Program-made: the position numbers and the translations under genes
Origin: Flammeovirga pacifica
GTDB taxonomy: Bacteria > Bacteroidota > Bacteroidia > Cytophagales > Flammeovirgaceae
Assembly (NCBI RefSeq): GCF_000807855.2
Contig: NZ_JRYR02000002.1
Location: forward strand, 186,001 to 250,000
Direction of reading: 5' to 3'
Length of the DNA stretch: 64,000 nt
Notes under the pieces: generated by a model
The model's input: the letters and a program-made list of their open reading frames with translations, nothing else
The model's database searches: none
Told to the model about the DNA's origin: nothing
Shown here: in pieces, positions 9,617 through 17,814 of the stretch
How positions within the stretch are numbered: position 1 is the stretch's first letter
How the letters are laid out: every line of letters begins with the position of its first letter

Positions 9617-11347
9617 ATGAAAAAACTTTTTTATCTATCCATTCTATTTTTTACAATTTTAAGTTGTAATACATTAAAGAATGATAAAACATCGTCAGCA
9701 AATAATACGCAAGATAGACCAAACATTATATGGTTGGTGGCAGAAGATTTATCGCAGAGGTGGGCTTGTTATGGTGACTCATTAGCCTATACACCTAATA
9801 TCAATAAATTAGCAAATGGTGGAGTGGTTTACGATAATGCCTTTTCGGTAGCGGGAGTTTGTGCCCCAAGTAGATCTTCCATCATTACAGGAATGTATCC
9901 CACAACAATTGGGACACAACATATGAGACAAAGTAAGAGTGTGATTCCAATGCCTGGTTTTCCAAACTATAATGCCGTACCCCCAACACAAGTGAAAGCT
10001 TTCCCAGAATTACTTAGAGCAGCAGGTTATTGGACAGCTAGTTATAGAAAATTAGATTATCAGTTTGGAGCACCTTTTACTATTTGGGATGAAGTGGTTG
10101 ACTACCCTTCATGGAGAGATCGTTCTGAGGAGGATAAAGATAGACCATTCTTTATTTATTATACGTTCGAAATTACTCATGAAATCAACATTTGGCCGGA
10201 CAGTACTAAGGAGCGTTTCTTCAAAGATTTTAAAATTGATGTAAGTACATTGGCGCCAGATGTTCAAAAAAGACCTCCTTATGATGAATCGAAAAAGGTA
10301 GATCCTAAAGATGTTGTCGTACCTCCTTATTATCCAGATGATGAAGTTTCTAGAAGTCATATTGCTAGATTATATGATAACGTAAGTCGTATGGATGTAC
10401 AAATTGGTAAGATTCTTCAGCAGTTAAAAGAGGACGGTTTGGAAGAGAATACGATTATTATGGTGACGTCAGATCATGGTGATTGTTTGCCAAGAGCAAA
10501 ACGTTGGATTTATGATAGTGGAACAAAATGTCCATTAGTGTTGTACATGCCAGAAAAATACCAAAACGAGCATTTCCAACCGGGTACAAGAAATAATGAT
10601 TTAGTAAGTTTTATTGATTTTGCACCTACAGTTTTAGAATTAGCAAATGTAGAAGTTCCTTCTTGGATACAAGGTCGTTCAATGGTTTCGTCATTGATAG
10701 AAGAACCGAGAGATTACGTTTTTGGAGCTAGGGATAGAATGGACAATAGATATGATGTAAGAAGAACTATTCGAGATAAAAGATATAGATACGTAAGAAA
10801 CTTCCAACCAGAAGTAAATTACAGTCAACAAATAACTTTCTTAAATCAAATGCCTTTGATGCATCACTTATTAGAAAAAGATGATAATAAGGAATTGACC
10901 AAAGAGCAATCGTATTGGTTGTATCATCCTAAAAATGGAGAAGAAGAACTTTACGATACAGAAAATGATCCATATGAGTTAAATAACTTGGCTTCGGATC
11001 CAAAGTACAAAGGAATTTTAGTCCGATTAAGAGAAGGGTTAACCAATTGGCAAGAAAGAACAAGTGATAGGTATCAATTAAATGAATTTGATCAAGCAGA
11101 ACAAATGTGGCCTGGAGGAAATCAACCTACTACTGCAGACCCTGTTATCAAATTTAGTGAAGGAAAATATACGATTACTTGTGCTACTGAAGGAGCAAGT
11201 ATTGCCTATCAATTGAACGAAGATAAAAGGTGGCATATTTATACTCAGCCTCTAGAAAATATTACTATTAATTCTGTAAAAACTAAAGCAGTAAGATATG
11301 GGTACCTTGACAGTAATCCCATATCATTTCAACAAATAGTTGAATGA
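9617..11347 (+). CDS. Sulfatase lipoprotein with extra C-terminal domain
   Basis: A 576-residue sulfatase anchored by a lipoprotein signal (ILSC, Cys17). Active-site blocks are 'VAEDLSQRWACYGD' at about residue 41, C-A-P-S-R with Cys82, and 'TSDHGDCLPRAKRW'. The last ~60 residues (from 'PVIKFSEGKYTITC') resemble a chitobiase/hexosaminidase C-terminal-type beta domain ('IAYQLNEDKRWHIYTQPL'), an appendage common in this sulfatase subgroup. It resembles the distant sulfatase at 39900-41438 more than the two in the first cluster: both have 'EDLS' instead of 'ADD.G' and a 'RYRYVRNF'-type block. A terminator follows. Substrate unknown. Confidence 0.92.
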   Translation: MKKLFYLSILFFTILSCNTLKNDKTSSANNTQDRPNIIWLVAEDLSQRWACYGDSLAYTPNINKLANGGVVYDNAFSVAGVCAPSRSSIITGMYPTTIGTQHMRQSKSVIPMPGFPNYNAVPPTQVKAFPELLRAAGYWTASYRKLDYQFGAPFTIWDEVVDYPSWRDRSEEDKDRPFFIYYTFEITHEINIWPDSTKERFFKDFKIDVSTLAPDVQKRPPYDESKKVDPKDVVVPPYYPDDEVSRSHIARLYDNVSRMDVQIGKILQQLKEDGLEENTIIMVTSDHGDCLPRAKRWIYDSGTKCPLVLYMPEKYQNEHFQPGTRNNDLVSFIDFAPTVLELANVEVPSWIQGRSMVSSLIEEPRDYVFGARDRMDNRYDVRRTIRDKRYRYVRNFQPEVNYSQQITFLNQMPLMHHLLEKDDNKELTKEQSYWLYHPKNGEEELYDTENDPYELNNLASDPKYKGILVRLREGLTNWQERTSDRYQLNEFDQAEQMWPGGNQPTTADPVIKFSEGKYTITCATEGASIAYQLNEDKRWHIYTQPLENITINSVKTKAVRYGYLDSNPISFQQIVE

Positions 11348-11367
11348 AAAACAGACAATAATAATTC

Positions 11368-11401
11368 TAAAACTCTCACATTATATGTGGGAGTTTTTTT
11401 T
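11368..11401 (+). terminator. Rho-independent terminator after the third sulfatase
   Basis: A 12-bp stem (11369-11380 with 11385-11396, AAACTCTCACAT and complement) followed by eight or more T residues, 21 bases after the sulfatase stop codon. Confidence 0.9.
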
Positions 11402-11527
11402 CATTTATATAACTCCTAATTTTCAAAATAGAATAATTGTAGGAAAGAAATGGTGGTAGATTTAACTAATCAATGCCTTAGGCCTATTTATTTGGTCTAG
11501 GTAACTTCATTGTATTTTTTAATTGAA

Positions 11528-14500
11528 ATGAACATGCATCAAATTACTTTTAAATACTTTCTCCTTCTATGGATGAGTTTATTGTCTTTTACCATTTTTG
11601 GACAAGAAGAAAATTGGGGAGCTATCGATCGATGGGAGAGTTTAAATCCCGGAGCAGGTGGACAAGTACAAGATATTTACTTCGATAAAAATGTGGAAGG
11701 AAGGTTATGGTTTTCTAGTGATATGGAAGGTATCTACCGATCGGATGATTATGGTAATAGCTGGAAATATGTCTCTAATGATTTAATACATGGTATGGCT
11801 TTTTGTATCGAACAAGAAGTAGGAGGAGAAAAGCTTTATCAAGGTGGATTATATGGTGCCTCTATTGGTGTCAATCCTAACGCAACCAATCCAGACGATG
11901 TTTCTTGGAAGTTTATTGATATTACTAAAGGAGATGCCATTGCATCTATTGCTGTTTCTACCGATTTTCAGACCGTAGTTTTAGCGCCAGGGTGGCAAAA
12001 TAAAGATCCTCAAAAAGGACAAGCAGCTATATGTTCTCCAAGTCAAGGGTTAGGATCAGATAAGTTAAACGGGGAGCGAATCATTTATTTATCAAAAGAT
12101 AGAGGTACAACTTGGTCTAAGGTAAAATATGCACAAGACAATGGTTATAGACATGTTTTTGGTGTGGCAATTCACCCAGAAAATGATAACCTATATATAG
12201 GTGGTTCGGCAGGGGTCTTTGTATCATCAGATAACGGAGATTCATTTCAGTATATTCAAGAACCGGAAGAAGCACTTGGACCAGCTGGATCTTCAACAGC
12301 AACCAATAAAAGACCCGACGGAGGTAGTAGAGGTATTGGCTTATCGCCGGATGGTAAATATATCTATGCGGTATATCAAACGGTGGCTAATTCAAATTAT
12401 AATAGTAAACGATGGGCAATTTTTGTTGCAAAAACATCAGCAAATGGTATTGAAGGCGATTGGATAAAAATTATGGATGATGCCCCTGAAAATGCAGAGT
12501 GGTATGATCCTAAAGTAGATCCTAGATCAACAGAAAAAGAGCACAAAATTGCCATGAGTACGGTTTGGAGTAGTAACAATACAAGAATCGGTTTATGGGA
12601 AGCTACGGTTAATTTTGATGATAATGGAGATTTCTTATCACATAGTTGGGAAGTGGTATTGAATTTACCCAAAAGTGGAAGATGTTTTGATTTTGAACCA
12701 AGTTGGGAGAATAGAGATTTAATTGTACGCTCGGCTGATTATTCGCCATTATCTTGGGAGAAGCATCAGTTAGCCGCAATGGGAGGACAGAATATCTTTA
12801 TTTCTGATGTAGACTCTCCAGAATTTCCATGTAAAAGTTGGAGAGAGATTTATGGTGAAGTGATTTCTCATCATGAAGGCTTAGCAATGTCACACGAAAG
12901 AGGGTTTACATCTACTTATGCTTATGATGTAGATAGCTATGAAAACTACATGATTCAGGGTAATGCTGACCATGGTATTCTACAAAGTTTAGATCATGGA
13001 TATTCTTGGACATCACATAGAGGACCAAGTGGTGTAACCAATGCCATGTCTGTTTTAACAGTACCAACTACTCCAGCATTAGTACTAATTGATGCTAGAA
13101 AAGGGTATGGTATTCCAAGCCATAGCGCAGGAGGATTGTTTGCCAAAGAGATTAATACAAAGAAAATTGGATGGCCTGGAGATTGGAAACTTATTGGTGG
13201 AGGTGTTCCAAATCAAACACAAACAACCAATGGTTTACCTTCAAGAAACTACAGAGCGATGACCTACGACCCAAGTTTGGTGAAAAGGGTTTATGTCACC
13301 ATGAGAGGTAAGAATTATGGAGGCCAAAATATAAAAGGAGGTATTTATGTTACCGATGATATTTTGGGTGTTTTTAATGGCACTGATGTTTGGAGAAAGA
13401 TCTCAACATCTGCCATGGATTACAAAGACTTTAGAGATATTTGGGTAGACCCCAACAATAATAAATATGTTTATGCTCGTTCTGATGGCAATAGTGCTTA
13501 TTTATATAGAGGGGAGAGACAAGCTGACGGAAGTTATGTTTGGACAGATACAGGTAATGATATTAGTGGAGCATTGGATTTATATGCTTGGGATTTCCAA
13601 GGAGATACGTATTTAGTTGCAGCTGCCAATGTAAATGGTAAAAAAGGAATTTTTATCCAGAAAAACCCACAAGGTGATCAATGGAATTCTGTAGATGCTT
13701 GGGAGTTTACAGGACTTGATGTCAATAAATCTTTAGAATTACGCCCACATTTCTGGAGAGATAATCAGAATGTGAACTTTAGAGGATTGGCTGCTTTTGG
13801 TAATAAAATAGTAGTATCATCAGATGTAAGTACACACAAAAGAGGTTTGGGTACCTATTTGGGGAGTATTCAATCAGACGGATCAATAGTTTGGGAAGAT
13901 TGGACGAGAGCACCTGCAAACGATAGGGATATTGAGAATCCTACAGCACTACAAGCTAGAATCAAAATTGAAAATGACGTCCCTTATTTTTATGTGGCTT
14001 TAGGATCTACAGGGTCTTGGAGGAGACAAATGGAAGTGGACGAATTTTCTAGTTGTTCTTTAAAAGTAGATAAACAATCATTGGAGTTTACTGAAGAAGG
14101 CGGGACTCAAACTATTAATGTAGAAAGTGATGAAGAATGGAATTTTGAAGTGAATCAAGATTGGCTGGAAGTAACAAGAGAAGGGCAAGAATTAACTATT
14201 GAAGTTGCTGCTAATGCTACTGAAGAAGAAAGAAATGCCGAAATTAAAATAGTAGGCTGTAAACAATTGATCATTAGTGTGCATCAAAAAGCAACGGTAA
14301 AAGAAGAAGAAAACCCTGATGAAGAGGAAGAGAATCCGGAGGAGGAAGAAAACCCTGATGATGAAAATAAGGACGATGAAGAAGGTGAGGAAGAGGAAGA
14401 AGAAATTCCAACATCCATTGATGATAACACATTGAATATTAAGGTGTATCCGAATCCTTTTCAATCTGAAATCAGAATAAAAGGTAGTGGAAATACTACA

Positions 14501-14638
14501 GTAACTATCTTTAATTTATTTGGTCAGAAGGTGTATCAAGAAGCCTATACTGAAGGAAGTACAATAGATTTAAACCATTTAGCAAAAGGACAATATATAT
14601 TGGTGGTGGATCAACATCATATGAAAATAATTAAGTAA
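11528..14638 (+). CDS. Large secreted beta-propeller (BNR/VPS10-like) protein with BACON and T9SS domains
   Basis: About 1036 residues from the ATG at 11528; a longer TTG start at 11510 would only add polar codons before the signal peptide (FLLLWMSLLSFTIFGQ). Residues ~25-840 show repeated 'S.D.G.SW' blades ('GIYRSDDYGNSWKY', 'IYLSKDRGTTWSKV', 'VFVSSDNGDSFQYI', 'ILQSLDHGYSWTSH'), as in sortilin/BNR or GH74-like propellers. Residues ~845-935 form a BACON-type domain ('SLKVDKQSLEFTEEGG'). Then comes a strongly acidic Glu/Asp/Pro linker (~935-975) and a T9SS type A sorting domain ('VYPNPFQSEIRI'). It follows the GH30/sulfatase genes, so it may be a glycan-active enzyme or a surface binding protein; no catalytic residues can be assigned. 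Confidence 0.82.
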   Translation: MNMHQITFKYFLLLWMSLLSFTIFGQEENWGAIDRWESLNPGAGGQVQDIYFDKNVEGRLWFSSDMEGIYRSDDYGNSWKYVSNDLIHGMAFCIEQEVGGEKLYQGGLYGASIGVNPNATNPDDVSWKFIDITKGDAIASIAVSTDFQTVVLAPGWQNKDPQKGQAAICSPSQGLGSDKLNGERIIYLSKDRGTTWSKVKYAQDNGYRHVFGVAIHPENDNLYIGGSAGVFVSSDNGDSFQYIQEPEEALGPAGSSTATNKRPDGGSRGIGLSPDGKYIYAVYQTVANSNYNSKRWAIFVAKTSANGIEGDWIKIMDDAPENAEWYDPKVDPRSTEKEHKIAMSTVWSSNNTRIGLWEATVNFDDNGDFLSHSWEVVLNLPKSGRCFDFEPSWENRDLIVRSADYSPLSWEKHQLAAMGGQNIFISDVDSPEFPCKSWREIYGEVISHHEGLAMSHERGFTSTYAYDVDSYENYMIQGNADHGILQSLDHGYSWTSHRGPSGVTNAMSVLTVPTTPALVLIDARKGYGIPSHSAGGLFAKEINTKKIGWPGDWKLIGGGVPNQTQTTNGLPSRNYRAMTYDPSLVKRVYVTMRGKNYGGQNIKGGIYVTDDILGVFNGTDVWRKISTSAMDYKDFRDIWVDPNNNKYVYARSDGNSAYLYRGERQADGSYVWTDTGNDISGALDLYAWDFQGDTYLVAAANVNGKKGIFIQKNPQGDQWNSVDAWEFTGLDVNKSLELRPHFWRDNQNVNFRGLAAFGNKIVVSSDVSTHKRGLGTYLGSIQSDGSIVWEDWTRAPANDRDIENPTALQARIKIENDVPYFYVALGSTGSWRRQMEVDEFSSCSLKVDKQSLEFTEEGGTQTINVESDEEWNFEVNQDWLEVTREGQELTIEVAANATEEERNAEIKIVGCKQLIISVHQKATVKEEENPDEEEENPEEEENPDDENKDDEEGEEEEEEIPTSIDDNTLNIKVYPNPFQSEIRIKGSGNTTVTIFNLFGQKVYQEAYTEGSTIDLNHLAKGQYILVVDQHHMKIIK

Positions 14639-14642
14639 TACA

Positions 14643-14685
14643 AATAAAGCCTATCTTATTGAATTAAGATAGGCTTTATTTTTTG
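14643..14685 (+). terminator. Terminator after the propeller protein
   Basis: A 13-bp perfect stem (14646-14658 with 14665-14677, AAAGCCTATCTTA and complement) followed by ATTTTTT, directly downstream of the stop codon at 14638. Confidence 0.9.
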
Positions 14686-14700
14686 TCCTTATTTGAGATC

Positions 14701-14736
14701 ATAAAAAAGAGACTTATCCAAAAAGAATAAGCCTCT
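14701..14736 (-). terminator. Terminator of the nuclease operon
   Basis: Read on the minus strand: GAGGCTTAT, a 9-base loop, ATAAGTCTC (one G-U pair) and then TTTTTT. It lies about 50 bases after the endonuclease I stop and marks the end of the six-gene minus-strand operon. Confidence 0.85.
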
Positions 14737-14785
14737 AAATATAGTCCTCTATATAATTTTAATTTTTTATCGATTGATAGGAGTT

Positions 14786-16243
14786 TTATTGAACATCTCC
14801 CCAAATTTCATTGGCAAATTCTGGGTGATCAATAAATGGATTTCTGTTTCCTTGGAATAGGTAAACTTGTTCGTTTCTGTCTATTTCTTTATCAGAAACA
14901 GGATCAGAGTTATGCCAATCTAACATGATTTTTAAGTACCAATCTTTGAATACTTTATCTTTTGATCCATCTAAAATTGCAGCAGCTTGTGTACTATTTT
15001 GTACCCATGAACCAATCTCATCTTCATAACGAACGGCCATATATAAATACATTCTCGCAAAGTCACCTTTATATTCATCGATAGGTTCGAATACTGTACC
15101 TGTATAGCCTGAAGCTGTAGTACCATTTCCTCTCTTACTTTTGTTGATAGATGTCCAAGTTGCAGTTTCAACAATACCATAAGGATGATTAGAACGCATA
15201 GTATTTACATAAGCATCTACTGGAACAATATGGTGTGCGTCAGAAACCATAGGCATTGCTTTTTCAAAATAACTTTGAGGAACCACATGCTCTCTATTGT
15301 AACAAAACCCTTCTCCACTACCTGAATTACCGCACTGATCGGTAGACATAGCATATTCGTATTCGCCAGGCTGAGCACCGTCAGGAACCGTTGGATCATT
15401 TGGATCAGGAATATCGCTATACATATCCCAAATAATCTCGCTTCTTTGGTATTTATCATCAGATGTTTTGTAAAGTACCCAAAGGTCGCCATAGCTTATC
15501 CACTCATGTCCTCTTTTTGTAATACTTGATAAAGTAGACTTAAGTTCATAACCTTCTTTTCCTTCAGCACTTTTGTAATATTCGTCTTCTTCCTCAGGTC
15601 CAGTTTCATAATCTGTACCGTCTTCGTTGAATTTGAAGTTGTCAATAGAATAACCACCTTCTCTTTGAGGATCTCTTTCATCACCTTCAAAATAGAAACC
15701 TACGCTTACGTTACCGTATTCTGATAAATCAATTTTACCTGTGTTTACCCAAGAACCATAATCAGAAGAACCATCTTTACTAAGAGTAACATCTAATTCA
15801 GTCCAAGTATATTGTTCAGGAGCAAATTCACCATTATAATCCGCAGAAACAAAAACTTTAAAAAGTACACCTTTATCGAATTCCTGTCTAGAATCGAATG
15901 AAATGGTTTTATCTTCTGCTCTAGTAACATTCAATTTTGGAGAAATCAACCAAGTTTTACGTTCTTCACCAGCTTTAAATACAGTGATGTTTGCATAAGA
16001 ATCACTAGTCCAATGAGAATTGTATTGAAATCCACCACGGCCTTCAACTTTAACATGTGTCCAACCAGAGATCTCTACTTCTCTATATTTAGTACCAAAG
16101 AATTTTTCTTCTAATTTGGCAACCATTGTACTATCGTGATCAGTGTTATCGTCTGCCACAATAGTATCATTCTTATCACAACTGTAGAAACCTACAGTAA
16201 GGATAGAAAACATTAATAGGAGTTGAATGTAATTCTTTTTCAT
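14786..16243 (-). CDS. Endonuclease I (EndA/NucM-type) lipoprotein
   Basis: A 485-residue secreted nuclease with a lipoprotein signal (VGFYSC, Cys22). Residues ~45-215 are a choice-of-anchor/jelly-roll type domain ('GGFQYNSHWTSDSYANITVF...GYSIDNFKF') shared with the two upstream lipoproteins. Residues ~230-485 are endonuclease I (pfam04231-type): 'YNREHVVPQSYF', 'DAHHIVPVDAYVNTMRSNHPYG' with the beta-beta-alpha-Me His/Asn residues, and the terminal 'FQGNRNPFIDHPEF'. These Mg-dependent enzymes cut DNA and often RNA nonspecifically outside the cell. It is the last gene of the operon with two EEP nucleases, a TonB receptor and two DUF5689 lipoproteins. The cleavage activity is confidently inferred; surface exposure is likely from the lipid anchor. 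Confidence 0.93.
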   Translation of the reverse strand: MKKNYIQLLLMFSILTVGFYSCDKNDTIVADDNTDHDSTMVAKLEEKFFGTKYREVEISGWTHVKVEGRGGFQYNSHWTSDSYANITVFKAGEERKTWLISPKLNVTRAEDKTISFDSRQEFDKGVLFKVFVSADYNGEFAPEQYTWTELDVTLSKDGSSDYGSWVNTGKIDLSEYGNVSVGFYFEGDERDPQREGGYSIDNFKFNEDGTDYETGPEEEDEYYKSAEGKEGYELKSTLSSITKRGHEWISYGDLWVLYKTSDDKYQRSEIIWDMYSDIPDPNDPTVPDGAQPGEYEYAMSTDQCGNSGSGEGFCYNREHVVPQSYFEKAMPMVSDAHHIVPVDAYVNTMRSNHPYGIVETATWTSINKSKRGNGTTASGYTGTVFEPIDEYKGDFARMYLYMAVRYEDEIGSWVQNSTQAAAILDGSKDKVFKDWYLKIMLDWHNSDPVSDKEIDRNEQVYLFQGNRNPFIDHPEFANEIWGDVQ

Positions 16244-16280
16244 AAAAATGCCGAAGCTGTTATTTAGTTTGTTTAGCGTT

Positions 16281-16317
16281 AAGGTGATCTCTTATTTTTT
16301 TTATAAAAGATCACCTT
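16281..16317 (-). other. Intercistronic hairpin in the nuclease operon
   Basis: An inverted repeat (AAGGTGATCT at 16281-16290 with its complement at 16308-16317, extendable by A/T pairs) lies between the DUF5689 lipoprotein and the endonuclease I gene. On the transcribed minus strand no U-run follows, so it is more likely an mRNA processing or stability element than a terminator. Confidence 0.6.
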
Positions 16318-16328
16318 TTATTTAATTT

Positions 16329-17684
16329 TTATTGATTGAATCTGATATTATCGATAGAATAACCACCGTCTTTTATGTTTTCTTCACCATCGAAAACAAA
16401 CGCAACAACTACATTACCGTAAGAAGACATATCAATATCACCAGTACTTGTCCAAGTACCGTAGCCATTTTGACCATCGTTACTGATAGTTAACCCAGTT
16501 AATTCAGTCCATGTAAATTCTGAAGGAGCTTTAGACCCATCATAATTACTTGATACCATCACCTTAAATGAAGCACCAGTAGAAAATTCTTCTCTTGTAT
16601 CGAATGATAACGTTTTGTTTGCAGCATTTTCAACATCAAGAATAGGAGTAATTAACCATACTTTTCTTCTTTCACCAGATCTAAATACTGACAGGTTAGC
16701 GTATCCGTTGTTACTAAATTCATTGACAAACCACTTACTAGAACCTTCTTCAATAATGTTGTTCCAGCCTTCAATAATGATATCGTCGTATTTATTAAAA
16801 CTATCAAAGTTTTCGTCAATTGATTGTTCTGTTGTAGGAGGTACACCTTCTTGATTAGGAGGAGTGATAGTACCATCAAAATCAGTAAAATCTTGTGCAG
16901 GGCTATTGATATATAACTGAGGACTATTGTTAAATACTGAAACAATAGCTGTAATTGTTCCGTCTCCTTGTGGAATAAGTTCTTCAGCAAAATCTGAGTA
17001 ACCACTATTTCTCATGATAATTCGTTGACTACTAGAATTATCCATAAAGTTTCTATTCGTAGTTTGATCTTTGACCGCAAAAGATACATTTCCATCTGCA
17101 GATCTGATATTTTTTATTCTTACTCTTCTACCAATATAGTCGGTAGGGTTTGTAAATAAGTCGTTAACTGTGGCATCAATTGTCGTAATATTTGAAGTAG
17201 TATCACCTACAATTAAATATTGATCTACTAGTGGACCAGGAATACGGCCGGCCGCAGGAGTACCATTGTATAAACTTGGGATACCCAATTGAACATTTCC
17301 TCCATAAGAACCTAATACAAGGTCATCGCAAATAATAGCAACTTCCTGCCCTAAGCTAAATTGAGGATAAATAGGGGCAATATCCAATCGAATAAGAATA
17401 CCGCCAGTGTTATCTTGTATATAAAGCTCTTTGTAAATATTACCTGGTTGATCATTCGAAATGATTTGACCAACTATGATGGTATTTTCTGAAATAGATG
17501 TTGTGTCATTATCTCTTCCAGAGTGCAATGCTTTTAATTCTGCAATAGAAATTGTTGCAGTTCCTTCTGGTATAGGTGATATACCTTCATTTTTAGGATC
17601 GTTGTAATTAGTATCAACGCATCCTATCATGAAAATGCTAAGAAGAAGTGTTGTTAAAATATTGAATGAAATGAACTTTTTCAT
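16329..17684 (-). CDS. DUF5689 surface lipoprotein
   Basis: About 451 residues from the ATG at 17684 (MKKFISFNILTTLLLSIFMIGC; a start eight codons earlier is possible but adds polar residues before the signal). The lipid-anchored Cys is in MIGC. Residues ~30-255 match DUF5689, with an OB-fold-like run 'IIVGQIISNDQPGNIYKELYIQD..GGILIRLD' and 'GQEVAIICDDLVLGSYGGNVQLG'. Residues ~280-451 are a choice-of-anchor-type beta domain like that on endonuclease I ('GYSIDNIRFNQ'). OB-like folds often bind nucleic acid, so I infer DNA/RNA capture at the cell surface, comparable to SusD for glycans. Third from last in its operon order is the receptor; this gene is fifth of six. Confidence 0.85.
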   Translation of the reverse strand: MKKFISFNILTTLLLSIFMIGCVDTNYNDPKNEGISPIPEGTATISIAELKALHSGRDNDTTSISENTIIVGQIISNDQPGNIYKELYIQDNTGGILIRLDIAPIYPQFSLGQEVAIICDDLVLGSYGGNVQLGIPSLYNGTPAAGRIPGPLVDQYLIVGDTTSNITTIDATVNDLFTNPTDYIGRRVRIKNIRSADGNVSFAVKDQTTNRNFMDNSSSQRIIMRNSGYSDFAEELIPQGDGTITAIVSVFNNSPQLYINSPAQDFTDFDGTITPPNQEGVPPTTEQSIDENFDSFNKYDDIIIEGWNNIIEEGSSKWFVNEFSNNGYANLSVFRSGERRKVWLITPILDVENAANKTLSFDTREEFSTGASFKVMVSSNYDGSKAPSEFTWTELTGLTISNDGQNGYGTWTSTGDIDMSSYGNVVVAFVFDGEENIKDGGYSIDNIRFNQ

Positions 17685-17760
17685 TTGATGAAAATATTTA
17701 GAGGACAAAGTTTGTGGCAGTCCGTCTTTTGTAACGCTCGATTTTCTGCCAAGGAATTTG

Positions 17761-17793
17761 CTCCCTCCAAAGGTTGCGAGCCTTTGGGGGGAG
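17761..17793 (-). other. Strong GC-rich intercistronic hairpin
   Basis: A 13-bp stem with one G-U pair (17761-17773 with 17781-17793; CTCCCTCCAAAGG) and a 7-base loop lies between the two DUF5689 lipoprotein genes. It is far richer in GC than its surroundings and has no U-run on the minus strand, which suits an mRNA-stabilising or attenuating element between highly and weakly expressed genes. Confidence 0.7.
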
Positions 17794-17814
17794 GAGTGTT
17801 AAGAATTGATTATA

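Noticed and set aside
14192-14464. 90-codon minus-strand ORF with Phe/Leu-rich product
   Set aside because: It is the antisense of the acidic GAA/GAG-rich linker of the propeller protein, which yields TTC/CTC codons by necessity.
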